The notes under the pieces are model-generated. The model saw nothing but the letters and a program-made list of their open reading frames with translations, did no database searches and was not told the origin of the DNA. A DNA stretch of 54,646 bases, taken from assembly GCF_010667615.1 (NCBI RefSeq), contig NZ_VYSG01000005.1, positions 1-54,646 of the forward strand, read 5' to 3'. Origin of the DNA: Bifidobacterium choloepi. GTDB lineage: Bacteria > Actinomycetota > Actinomycetes > Actinomycetales > Bifidobacteriaceae. Of this stretch, positions 17,482-25,998 are shown piece by piece (position 1 is the first letter of the stretch; each line of letters starts with the position of its first letter). Made by a program: the position numbers and the translations under genes.

Positions 17482-19935
17482 ATGACCGAAATGACCGCAC
17501 CGAAGTCCCCGATTTCCTCGAAGGACTTTGCCGATGAGGTTCGCGAACAACTCAAGTACACTCAGGGCGTGACCCCTGAACAGGCCACGGCCGCCGACGT
17601 TTACGTTGCTGCGTCGACCGCTGTCCGCCGCCACCTGATGGATTCCTGGATGAAGACCCAGCAGGACATGGTCAACGGCAACACGAAGGCCGTCGGCTAC
17701 CTGTCCGCAGAATTCCTGATGGGCCGCCAGCTGCGCAATGCGCTGCTCAACGCCGGCCTGACCGAACAGTTCAACGAGGCCGTCAAGGAACTCGGCTTCG
17801 ATCCGCAGGACGTCGTCGACGCCGAATACGAGCCGGGCCTCGGCAACGGCGGCCTGGGCCGTCTCGCCGCCTGCTTCATCGATTCGCTCGCGTCGCTGGG
17901 CGTGCCGGCCTTCGGCTACGGCATCCAGTACAAGTACGGCATCTTCCGCCAGGAGTTCGACGAGGAAGGCCGCCAGGTCGAGCACCCGGATTACTGGCTC
18001 GCCAACGAGGACCCGTGGGGCCATGTCGACTACGGCCGCGACCAGAAGGTCTCCTTCGGCGGCAAGGTCGTCGAGGAAGACGGCAAGCGCGTCTGGCAGC
18101 CGGACTGGTCCGTCCGTGCCATCCCGGTCGACTACATGGTTCCGGGCTACGAGTCCGGCCGCGTCAACACGCTGCGCCTGTGGCAGGCCCGCTCCTATGA
18201 CGAGTTCGACCTCCTCGCCTTCAACAAGTCCGAGTACATGGAGGCCGTCGAGCCGCAGGTCAAGGCCGAGAACATCTCGAAGATCCTGTACCCGGAGGAT
18301 TCCACCCAGGTCGGCAAGGAACTGCGCCTCGAGCAGCAGTACTTCTTCACCTGCGCCTCCATCCACGACGCCATCCGCGTCTTCTACCCGGGCGAGGACA
18401 AGCCGGACCTGACGACGTTCCCGGACAAGATCACGTTCCAGCTCAACGACACCCACCCGGTCATCGGCATCCCGGAGCTCATGCGCGTCCTGATCGACGA
18501 GTACGGCTACGACTGGGATACCGCCTGGACGATCACGAACAAGACGTTCAACTACACCTGCCACACGCTGCTGCCGGAAGCGCTGGAAGTCTGGCCGGCC
18601 GACCTCATCGGCAAGCTGCTGCCGCGCCACCTCGAGATCATCGAGAAGATCAACGACCAGTTCATGGCCGAGCTCAAGACGCTCACCAAGGACGAGGCCA
18701 AGATCGAGCGCATGCGCATCGTCACCGGCGGCGACAAGCCGGCTGTCCGCATGGCCTACCTGGCCACCTACGCGGGCTCGCACGTCAACGGCGTCGCCGA
18801 GCTGCACTCGCAGCTGCTCAAGGACGTCACGCTGCGCGACTTCTCGGACCTGTACGATTCGAAGTTCACGAACGTGACCAACGGCGTCACTCCGCGTCGC
18901 TTCGTCAAGCTTGCCAATCCGGGCCTGTCCGACCTCATCACCGAGGGCCTCGGCACCGACAAGTGGCTCGAGGACCTCGACCTGCTCGAGGGCCTGGTCC
19001 CGCTGGCGCAGGACGACGAGTTCGTCAAGAAGTTCGCCGAAGTCAAGCACCAGAACAAGGTCAGCTTCTCGAACTTCGCGAAGAAGGAATACGGCTACGA
19101 CGTCGACCCGAACACGATGTTCAACACGATGATCAAGCGCCTGCACGAGTACAAGCGCCAGTCGCTGAAGATCCTCGAGGTCATCGCCCAGTACGCCGAC
19201 ATCAAGTCCGGCAAGGTCAAGATCGAGGACGTCACGCCGCGCACGATCATCTTCGGCGCGAAGTCGGCCCCGGGCTACTACATGGCCAAGCTGACGATCC
19301 AGCTGATCAACAACGTCGCCCGCGTCATCAACAACGACCCGGACATCAAGGGCAAGCTGAACATCATCTTCCCGGTCAACTACAACATCCGCGTGGCCCA
19401 GAACCTCATCCCGGCCACCGAGCTCGACGAGCAGATCTCGCAGGCCGGCAAGGAGGCCTCGGGCACGTCGAACATGAAGTTCGCGCTCAACGGCGCCCTG
19501 ACGGTTGGCACCCTCGACGGTGCCAACGTCGAGATCCGCGCCCGCGTCGGCGCCGACAACTTCTTCTTGTTCGGCATGACCGTCGACGAGGTCGAGGCGA
19601 TGTACGCCAACGGCTACAACCCGGCGAAGTACTACGAGTCCGATCCGCGCCTGAAGGCCGCGATCGACATGGTGGCCGGCGGCACGTTCTCGAACGGCGA
19701 CCGCAACACCTACGCGCCGCTCGTCTCCGACTGGCTGACCAAGGACTGGTTCATGACGCTGGCCGACTTCACGGCCTACCACGACATCCAGTCGCAGATC
19801 GAGACGCTGTACGCCGACCAGCTCGAGTGGAACCGCAAGGCCCTGCTCAACACGGCCAACTCCGGCTACTTCAGCTCCGACCGCTCCATCGAGGACTACC
19901 TCGAGCGCGTCTGGATGACCGGCCCGCTCAAGTGA
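17482..19935 (+). CDS. glgP: Glycogen/maltodextrin phosphorylase
   Basis: An 817-residue GT35 enzyme that phosphorolyses alpha-1,4-glucans to glucose-1-phosphate using pyridoxal phosphate. The PLP-binding lysine is about residue 666 in EASGTSNMKFALNGALTVGT, followed by LDGANVEI. Other signatures: GYLSAEFLMGRQL, GLGNGGLGRLAACF, QLNDTHPVIGIPELMR and the C-terminal VWMTGPLK. Length and motifs are complete. GGGAG precedes the ATG. It stands alone between a long promoter region and strong hairpins, so it is probably monocistronic. Confidence 0.97.
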   Translation: MTEMTAPKSPISSKDFADEVREQLKYTQGVTPEQATAADVYVAASTAVRRHLMDSWMKTQQDMVNGNTKAVGYLSAEFLMGRQLRNALLNAGLTEQFNEAVKELGFDPQDVVDAEYEPGLGNGGLGRLAACFIDSLASLGVPAFGYGIQYKYGIFRQEFDEEGRQVEHPDYWLANEDPWGHVDYGRDQKVSFGGKVVEEDGKRVWQPDWSVRAIPVDYMVPGYESGRVNTLRLWQARSYDEFDLLAFNKSEYMEAVEPQVKAENISKILYPEDSTQVGKELRLEQQYFFTCASIHDAIRVFYPGEDKPDLTTFPDKITFQLNDTHPVIGIPELMRVLIDEYGYDWDTAWTITNKTFNYTCHTLLPEALEVWPADLIGKLLPRHLEIIEKINDQFMAELKTLTKDEAKIERMRIVTGGDKPAVRMAYLATYAGSHVNGVAELHSQLLKDVTLRDFSDLYDSKFTNVTNGVTPRRFVKLANPGLSDLITEGLGTDKWLEDLDLLEGLVPLAQDDEFVKKFAEVKHQNKVSFSNFAKKEYGYDVDPNTMFNTMIKRLHEYKRQSLKILEVIAQYADIKSGKVKIEDVTPRTIIFGAKSAPGYYMAKLTIQLINNVARVINNDPDIKGKLNIIFPVNYNIRVAQNLIPATELDEQISQAGKEASGTSNMKFALNGALTVGTLDGANVEIRARVGADNFFLFGMTVDEVEAMYANGYNPAKYYESDPRLKAAIDMVAGGTFSNGDRNTYAPLVSDWLTKDWFMTLADFTAYHDIQSQIETLYADQLEWNRKALLNTANSGYFSSDRSIEDYLERVWMTGPLK

Positions 19936-19957
19936 GTCGAGACGGTCGTCTCGCCCT

Positions 19958-19999
19958 GGCCGGATGAATCGTTCGAAACAGCGAACGATTCATCCGGCC
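19958..19999 (+). terminator. Strong hairpin after glgP
   Basis: GGCCGGATGAATCGTTCG (19958-19975) pairs perfectly over 18 bp with 19982-19999 around a 6-nt loop, 23 bp after the glgP stop. No long T-run follows. The stem contains the over-represented AACGATTC octamer on both arms. Confidence 0.75.
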
Positions 20000-20019
20000 G
20001 GACGGCCGACTGGACATGA

Positions 20020-20060
20020 GAAGTCCCGCTTTCCCCGAACATTCGGGAAAGCGGGACTTC
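20020..20060. terminator. Second hairpin after glgP
   Basis: GAAGTCCCGCTTTCCCC..GAA pairs with TTCGGGAAAGCGGGACTTC over 19 bp with one bulged C. It lies in the convergent gap between glgP and the small membrane-protein gene. Confidence 0.75.
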
Positions 20061-20105
20061 CTGCGTTTGTCTTCTGGATGTCACAAACCTGAGCGACGAC
20101 AAAAC

Positions 20106-20140
20106 GAACGGGCCCCGCGTGCGTGACGCGGGGCCCGTTC
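20106..20140 (-). terminator. Hairpin at 3' end of small membrane-protein gene
   Basis: GAACGGGCCCCGCGT and ACGCGGGGCCCGTTC form a perfect 15-bp stem with loop GCGTG. Read from the minus strand it lies 20 bp after the stop of the 79-residue gene and is followed by TTTTGTCG, a short T-run. Confidence 0.75.
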
Positions 20141-20159
20141 GACGCTTGCGAGAAGCGAC

Positions 20160-20399
20160 TCAGGCTTCCTTGGCCGCGGCCGGAGCGGCATCGGCCGGCT
20201 TGGCGTCGTCCTCGGCGTCCTCGTCCTTGTCCTTCGACAGGCTGAGGTCGACCGGCGACGAGCTGTTCTCCCACGGCTCCTCCCACGGATCATAATCCGG
20301 GTTCTGCTGCTTGTAGATGTACAGGCCGACCACGCCGGCCAGCAGTGCGCCGAAGAGCAGCGCGAAGAACTTCCAACCGTTAGAAGACTTGTTCTTCAT
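20160..20399 (-). CDS. Small single-pass membrane protein
   Basis: A 79-residue protein: basic N-terminus (MKNKSSNGWK), one hydrophobic helix at about residues 11-30, then an acidic and Ala/Pro-rich tail with DYDPWEEPWENSSSP. The Shine-Dalgarno AAAGGAG precedes the ATG at good spacing, and a hairpin follows the stop, so it looks like a real transcription unit. I do not recognise the family and assign no function. The tail probably faces the outside or the cytoplasm depending on topology; the positive N-terminus suggests N-in. Confidence 0.75.
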   Translation of the reverse strand: MKNKSSNGWKFFALLFGALLAGVVGLYIYKQQNPDYDPWEEPWENSSSPVDLSLSKDKDEDAEDDAKPADAAPAAAKEA

Positions 20400-20587
20400 G
20401 ACGGCTCCTTTCCGTGTATTGTGAGCGGCTGCTTCGGTTCCCCGAAGAGTCCTGCCTTCCATCATAAAGCCATTTTTCGCGCCTTCGGACAGGATTGTGC
20501 CGATAGCAAGCCAACAGCCAGCATTTTCCCGGTTTTCCGCGGCCGCCGCGCGCCCGGCTACCGGACAGCGGCCGGCGGACTGTCGTG

Positions 20588-20625
20588 GGAATCGTGCCGT
20601 CCGTCGTCCAATTCGGCACGATTCC
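20588..20625. promoter_or_regulatory. Inverted repeat upstream of rhomboid gene
   Basis: GGAATCGTGCC (20588-20598) and GGCACGATTCC (20615-20625) are a perfect 11-bp inverted repeat with a 16-bp gap, 42-79 bp before the start codon. The right half with its AATTC flank is shared exactly with the trpS upstream region. Confidence 0.6.
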
Positions 20626-20666
20626 GCCGTCTCCTGAAGCCGGCTGCCGGCTGGTACCGTTGCAGT

Positions 20667-21515
20667 ATGGCAAGTTTCAGTCTGTTTCCCGATTCGCCGC
20701 GGCTGTCGCAGGTGTTCTCGCGGCGGCGGTTCCGCGTGCGGTGGCGCAACAACGATCCCGTCCTGACCGAGCTGATCATCGTCGTCTGCGTCGTCGTCTG
20801 GATTCTCGAGATGCTGTTCCGTTTCACGTGGCGCACCGGCTACGCGGCGCTGCTCGATTTCGGCATGTTCCAGCCGGCGACGGCGCTGTGGCACCCGTGG
20901 ACGTTCGTCACGTCGATGTTCCTGCATTCGCCGTCGTCGCTGTGGCACATCCTGTTCAACATGCTGACGCTGTGGGCGATCGGGCCGTTCCTGGAACGAC
21001 TGATGGGCCACTGGCCGTACCTTATTCTCTACGTGCTGTCCGGCATCGGCGGCAACGTCGGCATGATGGCGTGGGCGGCGTTCGGCTCGTCGGCCGGCAG
21101 CGGCAGCGGCACCGTCGCGTCGGTGCTCGGGCTGACCGGCACCGAATGGTACAGCGCCTGCTACGGCGCGTCCGGCGCGCTGTTCGGCCTGTTCGCCGCC
21201 ATGCTCGTCGTGTACAGGAAGGTCGGCGAGGACCTGCGCTCGGCACTTGTCTGGATGATCATCAACTTCCTGATGCCGGTCGTCATCCCGAACATCGCGT
21301 GGCAGGCGCACGTCTTCGGCTTCCTCGTCGGCGGCATCCTGACCATGCTGCTGATCTATGGTCCGATTCGCGCGCTGAGAATCCGGCCCCTGCTGCTTCG
21401 CTCGGTCATCTACGGCATTGTCATGCTGCTGATACTTGTCGTGATCGTCGTCCTGTGCAACACCGTCAACCCGCTCCTCGCGCTGTCCTCGGTGATCACG
21501 ATCCCGAGCGCGTAA
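20667..21515 (+). CDS. Rhomboid-family intramembrane serine protease
   Basis: A 282-residue membrane protein with about seven hydrophobic helices. The catalytic serine is Ser169 in YGASGALFG and the histidine is His215 in WQAHVFGFLVGG. The HILFNM segment near 94-99 is the conserved loop/helix 2 motif. It cleaves within transmembrane segments; substrates are unknown. I chose ATG 20667 rather than an upstream in-frame start because the 82-residue extension looks non-coding and a TACCGT box lies six bases before this ATG (probable leaderless start). The Gly/Ser insert at 137-152 lies in a loop. It is convergent with trpG/pabA. Confidence 0.88.
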   Translation: MASFSLFPDSPRLSQVFSRRRFRVRWRNNDPVLTELIIVVCVVVWILEMLFRFTWRTGYAALLDFGMFQPATALWHPWTFVTSMFLHSPSSLWHILFNMLTLWAIGPFLERLMGHWPYLILYVLSGIGGNVGMMAWAAFGSSAGSGSGTVASVLGLTGTEWYSACYGASGALFGLFAAMLVVYRKVGEDLRSALVWMIINFLMPVVIPNIAWQAHVFGFLVGGILTMLLIYGPIRALRIRPLLLRSVIYGIVMLLILVVIVVLCNTVNPLLALSSVITIPSA

Positions 21516-21553
21516 GTTGTCCGGGCGGCGGGGCGGTCTTCTTGCTCGCCCCG

Positions 21554-21695
21554 AAAATAATCCCCTGGAAGGGGATCGGCGAGGCGTAGCCGAGCCGAGG
21601 GGTCGACTTGCGAAACGCAAGTGGTGACGTTCCGTAAGTCGACCCCTCGCTTCGCGGCTACGCCGCTCAGCGATCCCCTTCCAGGGGATTATTTT
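21554..21695. repeat. Long palindromic intergenic element, copy 2
   Basis: A 142-bp inverted repeat with ends AAAATAATCCCCTGG and CCAGGGGATTATTTT, nearly identical internally to copy 1. It lies 38 bp after the rhomboid gene and just left of the DnaA-box cluster. Confidence 0.9.
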
Positions 21696-21723
21696 TGGGC
21701 GTTTTCGAATTACATCGGTGTAG

Positions 21724-22000
21724 TTTTCCACCGTCTGTGGAAAATGGTGTGGAAAAGCTGGGGAAAGGCGTTGGATAACCGTGAAAGTTTTCCACACAGT
21801 TTCCCACAAAACCGCTATTTCCTTGAGTTTCCAAGCGCAGTGCATGTGGAAAACTGGTTTTCCACAGCCGGTTTCGGCGGCAAAACGGACCACTAGACCT
21901 AGGGTTTTCCACCGGATCGGCGCCTATATAGGGTTTCAATCTTGAAGAAATTGTCAGCAAAACCTGAACGTCCGCTGAACGTCGGGGGAAATGTGGATAA
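21724..22000. other. DnaA-box cluster
   Basis: Within 277 bp there are five exact TTTTCCACA boxes in either orientation (21736-21744, 21748-21756, 21788-21796, 21845-21853, 21858-21866) and one canonical TTATCCACA on the minus strand (21992-22000). One-mismatch boxes lie at 21724-21732, 21800-21808 and 21905-21913. The DNA is locally AT-richer than its surroundings (for example CTATATAGGG near 21924). The density is like an origin or a DnaA-titration site. dnaA itself is not in the window. Confidence 0.75.
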
Positions 22001-22033
22001 CTGGCCGGCCATGGGGGAAGAATCGTCGCCGCG

Positions 22034-22684
22034 CTACGCGTCGAGCTTCGGCTGCAGGCCACGGCTCTTCTCGACGGCGTTGTCCTGACCGCAGACGGCG
22101 AGCCAGTTCGCGAGCAGGCGGTAGCCGTCCTGCGTCATCACCGACTCCGGATGGAACTGCACGGCGTACAGCGGCAGCTCGCGGTGACGGATCGCCTGGA
22201 TGATCCGGTCGCCGTCGGCCGTCCACGCCGTCACCTCGAGGTCGTCCGGCACCGAGCCGGGCTCGACGGCGAGCGAATGGTAGCGCGTCGCCGTCATCGG
22301 GTTGGCGACGCCGGCGAAGATCTCGTCGTCGACATGCTCGACCGGACTCGTCTTGCCGTGCATGATCGTCGGCGCGTGGCCGACCGTGCAGCCATACACT
22401 TCCGCCAGCGCCTGCATGCCGAGGCAGACGCCGAACATCGGCTTCTTCTCGGCGGCGCAGCGCCGGATGACATCCTCGGAGACGCCGGAATCGGCCGGCG
22501 CGCCCGGGCCGGGGGAGATCAGCACGCCGTCGTACTCGTCGAGCAGCCCGTCGGCGGCCGGATCGAGCGCGTCGTTGCGCACGACGTCGACGCTCGCGCC
22601 GAGTGTCTTGAGATAGCCGACAATCGTGTAGACAAACGAATCGTAGTTGTCGATTACGAGAATCCGTGCCGAGTCAGTCATCAT
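22034..22684 (-). CDS. trpG/pabA: Glutamine amidotransferase, anthranilate/aminodeoxychorismate synthase component II
   Basis: A 216-residue class I glutamine amidotransferase. The catalytic Cys is in GVCLGMQAL and the His/Glu pair in VQFHPESV; the oxyanion motif is ISPGPGAP. It supplies ammonia to chorismate for tryptophan (TrpG) or folate (PabA) synthesis; sequence alone does not separate them, and no trpE or pabB is adjacent. Actinobacteria such as M. tuberculosis also keep this gene beside the pknB cluster, so synteny supports the call. The ATG at 22684 has GGAAAG upstream; the next codon is also ATG. Confidence 0.88.
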   Translation of the reverse strand: MMTDSARILVIDNYDSFVYTIVGYLKTLGASVDVVRNDALDPAADGLLDEYDGVLISPGPGAPADSGVSEDVIRRCAAEKKPMFGVCLGMQALAEVYGCTVGHAPTIMHGKTSPVEHVDDEIFAGVANPMTATRYHSLAVEPGSVPDDLEVTAWTADGDRIIQAIRHRELPLYAVQFHPESVMTQDGYRLLANWLAVCGQDNAVEKSRGLQPKLDA

Positions 22685-23065
22685 GCCCGCTTTCCGTCAA
22701 GCTTCCGTTGCGTCGCCGTGAACGATTCCCTCGTTCACGCCTGTGTCCCAGTCTACGGTCCCGGTCCCTCCCGTTCGGCCAACTGCCCACTCTCCGTGCA
22801 TTCTCCGGTGCCCTGCCACCTGCACGTGGCGCCAGACGGTGAGGGGTTATGGAGGCAGGGGCGGGGTGGGCGAGCGGGCGCAAGCCCGTGGTCAGGAGTG
22901 GAACAATGCGGGCTTGTGGAGGCCGGAGGATGGAGGACAGGTCCAGGCCCGTGCCGTGACAGTTGGCACGGCGCCTTGTGGACGCATGGCGAATTGTCGC
23001 GGGAATCGTTCGGCATTGCAGGCGACGGTGCGGTAACGTGGGAGGACTACGGAAACGGGGTGGCG
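22685..23065. other. Divergent intergenic region trpG/pabA - sortase
   Basis: A 381-bp region between divergent genes. It holds an inverted repeat CCGTGCC/GGCACGG around 22947-22973 and single copies of the ACGATTC motif near 22721 and 23002. No gene or clear promoter is convincing, although GGTAACGT near 23032 could be a -10 for the sortase. Confidence 0.5.
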
Positions 23066-24319
23066 ATGGGGACACAGGGAAACTTGGCGGCGACGCGACG
23101 CCGACGGCGCAGGCGGGGAGTGGCGGCGGCGACGCTGCTGGCCGAGCTGCTGATCACGTTCGCCGGCGTCTGCGGACTCTATCTCGGCTGGATGGAGTGG
23201 TGGACCGGCGTCGAGTCGGAGCATGCGCAGCTCGCGCAGCGCGCCGACAGCGGTTGGGCGACGACGGTCGATGACGGCGCCGACGGCACCGTCTCGATCG
23301 CCGAGCCGCAGGATGGCGACCCGCCCGTCCAGCCGACGTCGGCCGACGTCGGCGAGCTGATGGGCGTCGTCTACATCCCGCGATTCGGCGACGGCTGGAA
23401 CCGCAACCTCGTGCAGGGTACCGAGCTCGCGCAGCTCGACCTCGCCGGCCTTGGCCACTACGTCAACACGCAGATGCCCGGCGCCCTCGGCAACGTCGCG
23501 ATCGCCGGCCACCGCAACGGCTACGGCCAGCCGCTCGGCGACATCGACAAGCTGCAGGCCGGCGACGCGATCGTCATCCGCACGCAGGACTACTGGTACG
23601 TCTACGAGTACACGAGCTACCGGATCGTGACCGCCGACGACACTTCGGTCATCGTCGACAATCCGGAGGACCCCGGTGCCGCGCCGACGAAACGGATGAT
23701 CACGCTGACGACCTGCGAGCCGAAATACTCGACGCCGACGCACCGCTGGATTGCGTACGGCGAGCTGAAATACTGGGCGAAGGTTGCCGACGGCATTCCC
23801 GCCGAGCTCGCCGACACGACCGCCGGCGGCGACGTCGTCTTCGCGGCCGCATCCAGCTCGCCAAACGTGTTCGTCAGCATCGGCTCGATGACGCCGTTCT
23901 TCGTCGCGCTGCTGGTCGCCTATTGCGTGCTGTTCCTGCTCGCCGCCGCCATCTGGCGCTGGCCGGCACTGCGCGCCGTCAGGGCATGGAAACTCGGCAT
24001 GAACGATTCGTCCGGTTCGGTCGCCGCCACGGCCATGGCCGGCGGCGGTACCGGAAGCGGCGGTGCATCCGGAAGTGGCGGCCGCGCCGAAGGCAACCGG
24101 CGCCGGCGACGCGGCCGGCCCGTCAAGCCGAAGGAACCCGGCTACGGCTTCTACTCGTGGCTGCTGCGCCACCAGCCCGGCCCGGCTCCGGTGCGCTGGC
24201 TCCTCGTGATCCTGCTGCTGCTTGCCGCCAGCGCCGCCGTCATGCAATGGCTCTGCCCCTGGGCCTCCAGCACGATCCCGTTCCTGCGCGCGATGAGCAA
24301 CTACACCGTCGCCTCCTGA
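23066..24319 (+). CDS. srtE: Class E sortase
   Basis: A 417-residue membrane-bound transpeptidase. A basic N-terminus (six to seven Arg at 11-17) and helix (20-40) are followed by the sortase barrel. Catalytic residues: His149 (IAGHRNGYG), Cys217 (ITLTTCEPK) and Arg227 (THRWIAYG). A second helix (about 280-300), a Gly/Ser/Arg linker and a third helix near the C-terminus follow, an extended layout. Class E sortases attach LAXTG-type proteins to peptidoglycan in high-GC Gram-positives. The start is uncertain: GTG 23060 is also possible and no ribosome site is ideal. It precedes the fhaA-pknB cluster but is separated by a long hairpin. Confidence 0.85.
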   Translation: MGTQGNLAATRRRRRRRGVAAATLLAELLITFAGVCGLYLGWMEWWTGVESEHAQLAQRADSGWATTVDDGADGTVSIAEPQDGDPPVQPTSADVGELMGVVYIPRFGDGWNRNLVQGTELAQLDLAGLGHYVNTQMPGALGNVAIAGHRNGYGQPLGDIDKLQAGDAIVIRTQDYWYVYEYTSYRIVTADDTSVIVDNPEDPGAAPTKRMITLTTCEPKYSTPTHRWIAYGELKYWAKVADGIPAELADTTAGGDVVFAAASSSPNVFVSIGSMTPFFVALLVAYCVLFLLAAAIWRWPALRAVRAWKLGMNDSSGSVAATAMAGGGTGSGGASGSGGRAEGNRRRRRGRPVKPKEPGYGFYSWLLRHQPGPAPVRWLLVILLLLAASAAVMQWLCPWASSTIPFLRAMSNYTVAS

Positions 24320-24353
24320 GGTTCCCGGCCGGTTCCGCCCTCATCCGCGCCGC

Positions 24354-24425
24354 TCCGTCCTCCGTCGTGCTCCTGCATGTCGCCAGCCCGGGCTCGTGAC
24401 ATGCAGGAGCACGACGGAGGACGGA
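24354..24425. terminator. Very long perfect hairpin after sortase gene
   Basis: A 28-bp perfect stem (24354-24381 with 24398-24425) around a 16-nt loop that itself contains the palindrome AGCCCGGGCT. It begins 34 bp after the sortase stop. The inner part ATGTCGCCAGCCCGGGC belongs to the CCCGGGC hairpin family. Confidence 0.85.
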
Positions 24426-24552
24426 CTGTTTGCCGCATTATGCGGAGCTGTTCGGAGCACCACGTATAAATAAGAGAAATGATATATGGATGGGCGCCGG
24501 GGAATTGAACCGCCGGAGCCAGGTTCACAGCTTCCACGCGTACGATGCGATG

Positions 24553-24582
24553 TTGCACAATGCCGGCACGGTCCGGTACAGT
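24553..24582 (+). promoter_or_regulatory. Promoter of the fhaA-pknB cluster
   Basis: TTGCAC (24553-24558), 18-bp spacer, TACAGT (24577-24582), about 88 bp before the fhaA start. Best sigma70-like promoter in the gap. Confidence 0.55.
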
Positions 24583-24670
24583 AATGGCTTTTGTGCAAAG
24601 AGCCGCCCGGCGAATTGGCATGGTTTGTTCGGGAGCGTAGGATGGAACAAGCATTCAGAAAGGGACTACA

Positions 24671-25372
24671 ATGAGCGTTCTTGACCGTTTCGAGAAGAGC
24701 GTCGAAGGCGCGGTGAACGGTGTTTTTGCGAAGTTTGGCTCCAAGGACCTCCAGCCGGTCGACCTGTCGAGCGCGCTCGAGCGCGAGATCGACGCCGAGG
24801 CGATGCCGGTCGGCCGCGACCGAACGGTGGCGCCGAACGAGTACCGGTTCAAGCTGAGCACCGCCGACTTCGACCGCATCGACCAGTGGGGTTCCGAGGC
24901 GCTGGCCAACGAGCTCGCCGACAACCTCACGCAGTACGCGAAGAGCCAGCACTACGCGTTCGTCGGCCCTGTCGTCGTCATCTTCGAGGAGGATCTTGAC
25001 CTGACGAAGGGCAACTTCAAGCTCACCAGCGAGTCCGTGCAGGGCAACGCCGTCCCGGTGACGACGGACGCCCAGACGCAGGACTGCCCGATGCTCGAGG
25101 TCAACAACAGCCAGTACCTGCTGACGAAGGACAAGACAATCATCGGTCGCGGCTCCGGCTGCGACATCGTCATCGACGACCCGGGCATCTCCCGCAAGCA
25201 CCTCGAGATCGACATCACCGAGAACGGCGTCGTCGCCCGCGATCTCGGCTCGACGAACGGCACCTATGTCGAGGGCCATCAGGTCCCGGCCGCCACGCTG
25301 CTCGACGGCAACACGATCACGATCGGCCGCACCCGCATCCTGTACTGGGCCTCCTCGCAGGACCAGGAATAA
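24671..25372 (+). CDS. fhaA: FHA-domain protein FhaA (DUF3662-FHA)
   Basis: A 233-residue cytoplasmic phosphothreonine-binding adaptor. Residues 1-115 match DUF3662 (SALEREIDAEAM, APNEYRFKLSTADFDRI). Residues 140-233 are an FHA domain with GRGSGCDIVIDD, GISRKHLEI and DLGSTNGTYVEG. Mycobacterial FhaA has the same two ends but about 290 extra linker residues; here the linker is very short. The family binds phosphorylated partners of PknA/PknB, notably MurJ in mycobacteria, and controls cell-wall synthesis. First gene of the signalling cluster; 39 bp before fhaB. Confidence 0.93.
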   Translation: MSVLDRFEKSVEGAVNGVFAKFGSKDLQPVDLSSALEREIDAEAMPVGRDRTVAPNEYRFKLSTADFDRIDQWGSEALANELADNLTQYAKSQHYAFVGPVVVIFEEDLDLTKGNFKLTSESVQGNAVPVTTDAQTQDCPMLEVNNSQYLLTKDKTIIGRGSGCDIVIDDPGISRKHLEIDITENGVVARDLGSTNGTYVEGHQVPAATLLDGNTITIGRTRILYWASSQDQE

Positions 25373-25411
25373 GGAAGGGCCAGCCCGCCCCCGACCACGC
25401 ACTCCTAGCCT

Positions 25412-25996
25412 ATGATTACCGAACTGACTTTCACGGCGCTGAAATACGGATTCCTCATCCTGTTGTGGGTATTCGTATGGCTCACCGTACGCTCCCTGTA
25501 CCGGGACGTCGAGGTGTTCAGCCCGCACAAATCGCGCGCACGCCGCCGCAAGGACCGCCAAGCTCGCAAGACCGCCCAGTCCCCGGCCCCGAGCGCCCGT
25601 CCCGCGCGTGCCAGCAAGATGCCGCCGACCGGAGACATGCCCTCCGCGCCGGCGCCCGTGCGTGCCGCCGCGAAAGCCAACGCCGCCACGGCTCCCGGCG
25701 GACCGTCGCTGCTCGTCATCATCGACGGGCCGCTCGCCGGCACGTCGGTGCCGCTCAACGACGGCGCCTCGATCACGCTCGGCCGCGCGGCATCCAACAC
25801 CGTCGTGCTCGACGACGAGTTCGTCTCGTCGCACCACGCACGCGTCTACCGTGACCCGGCCAGCCAGTCCTGGGCCATCGAGGACCTGAACAGTACCAAC
25901 GGCACTATCGTGAACCAGCAGCGGATCAGCGCGCCGACGATGCTCGCGCCCCGCATTCCCGTTCGGATTGGCGCCACCACCTTCGAACTGAGGTGA
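25412..25996 (+). CDS. fhaB: FHA-domain membrane protein FhaB
   Basis: A 194-residue protein with an N-terminal membrane helix (about residues 8-28, YGFLILLWVFVWLTV), a basic and Ala/Pro-rich linker (45-105) and a C-terminal FHA domain (110-190: LGRAASNTVVLDDEFVSSHHARVY, then DLNSTNGTIVN). It is the FhaB/FipA homologue, a phosphothreonine reader acting with the Ser/Thr kinases on division and peptidoglycan synthesis. The ribosome site is weak. The stop lies three bases before the PstP start, so translation is coupled. Confidence 0.92.
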   Translation: MITELTFTALKYGFLILLWVFVWLTVRSLYRDVEVFSPHKSRARRRKDRQARKTAQSPAPSARPARASKMPPTGDMPSAPAPVRAAAKANAATAPGGPSLLVIIDGPLAGTSVPLNDGASITLGRAASNTVVLDDEFVSSHHARVYRDPASQSWAIEDLNSTNGTIVNQQRISAPTMLAPRIPVRIGATTFELR

Positions 25997-25998
25997 CC

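Larger units (their letters stand above)
24320..24670 (+). other. Intergenic region upstream of fhaA
   Basis: A 351-bp gap holding a very long hairpin (24354-24425) and the fhaA promoter candidate. In mycobacteria a tRNA-Leu gene lies at the equivalent place; here 24488-24530 has a TTCAATT stretch like a T-loop on the minus strand, but the stems do not pair and no acceptor partner is found, so no tRNA is called. Confidence 0.5.

Noticed and set aside
17174..17485. 103-residue open frame upstream of glgP
   Set aside because: Atypical codon use and it overlaps the glgP start; the promoter elements there better explain the region.
24488..24560. tRNA-like sequence before fhaA
   Set aside because: A TTCAATT stretch resembles a T-loop and mycobacteria have tRNA-Leu here, but the T-stem has mismatches and no matching acceptor 5' strand or anticodon arm can be drawn.
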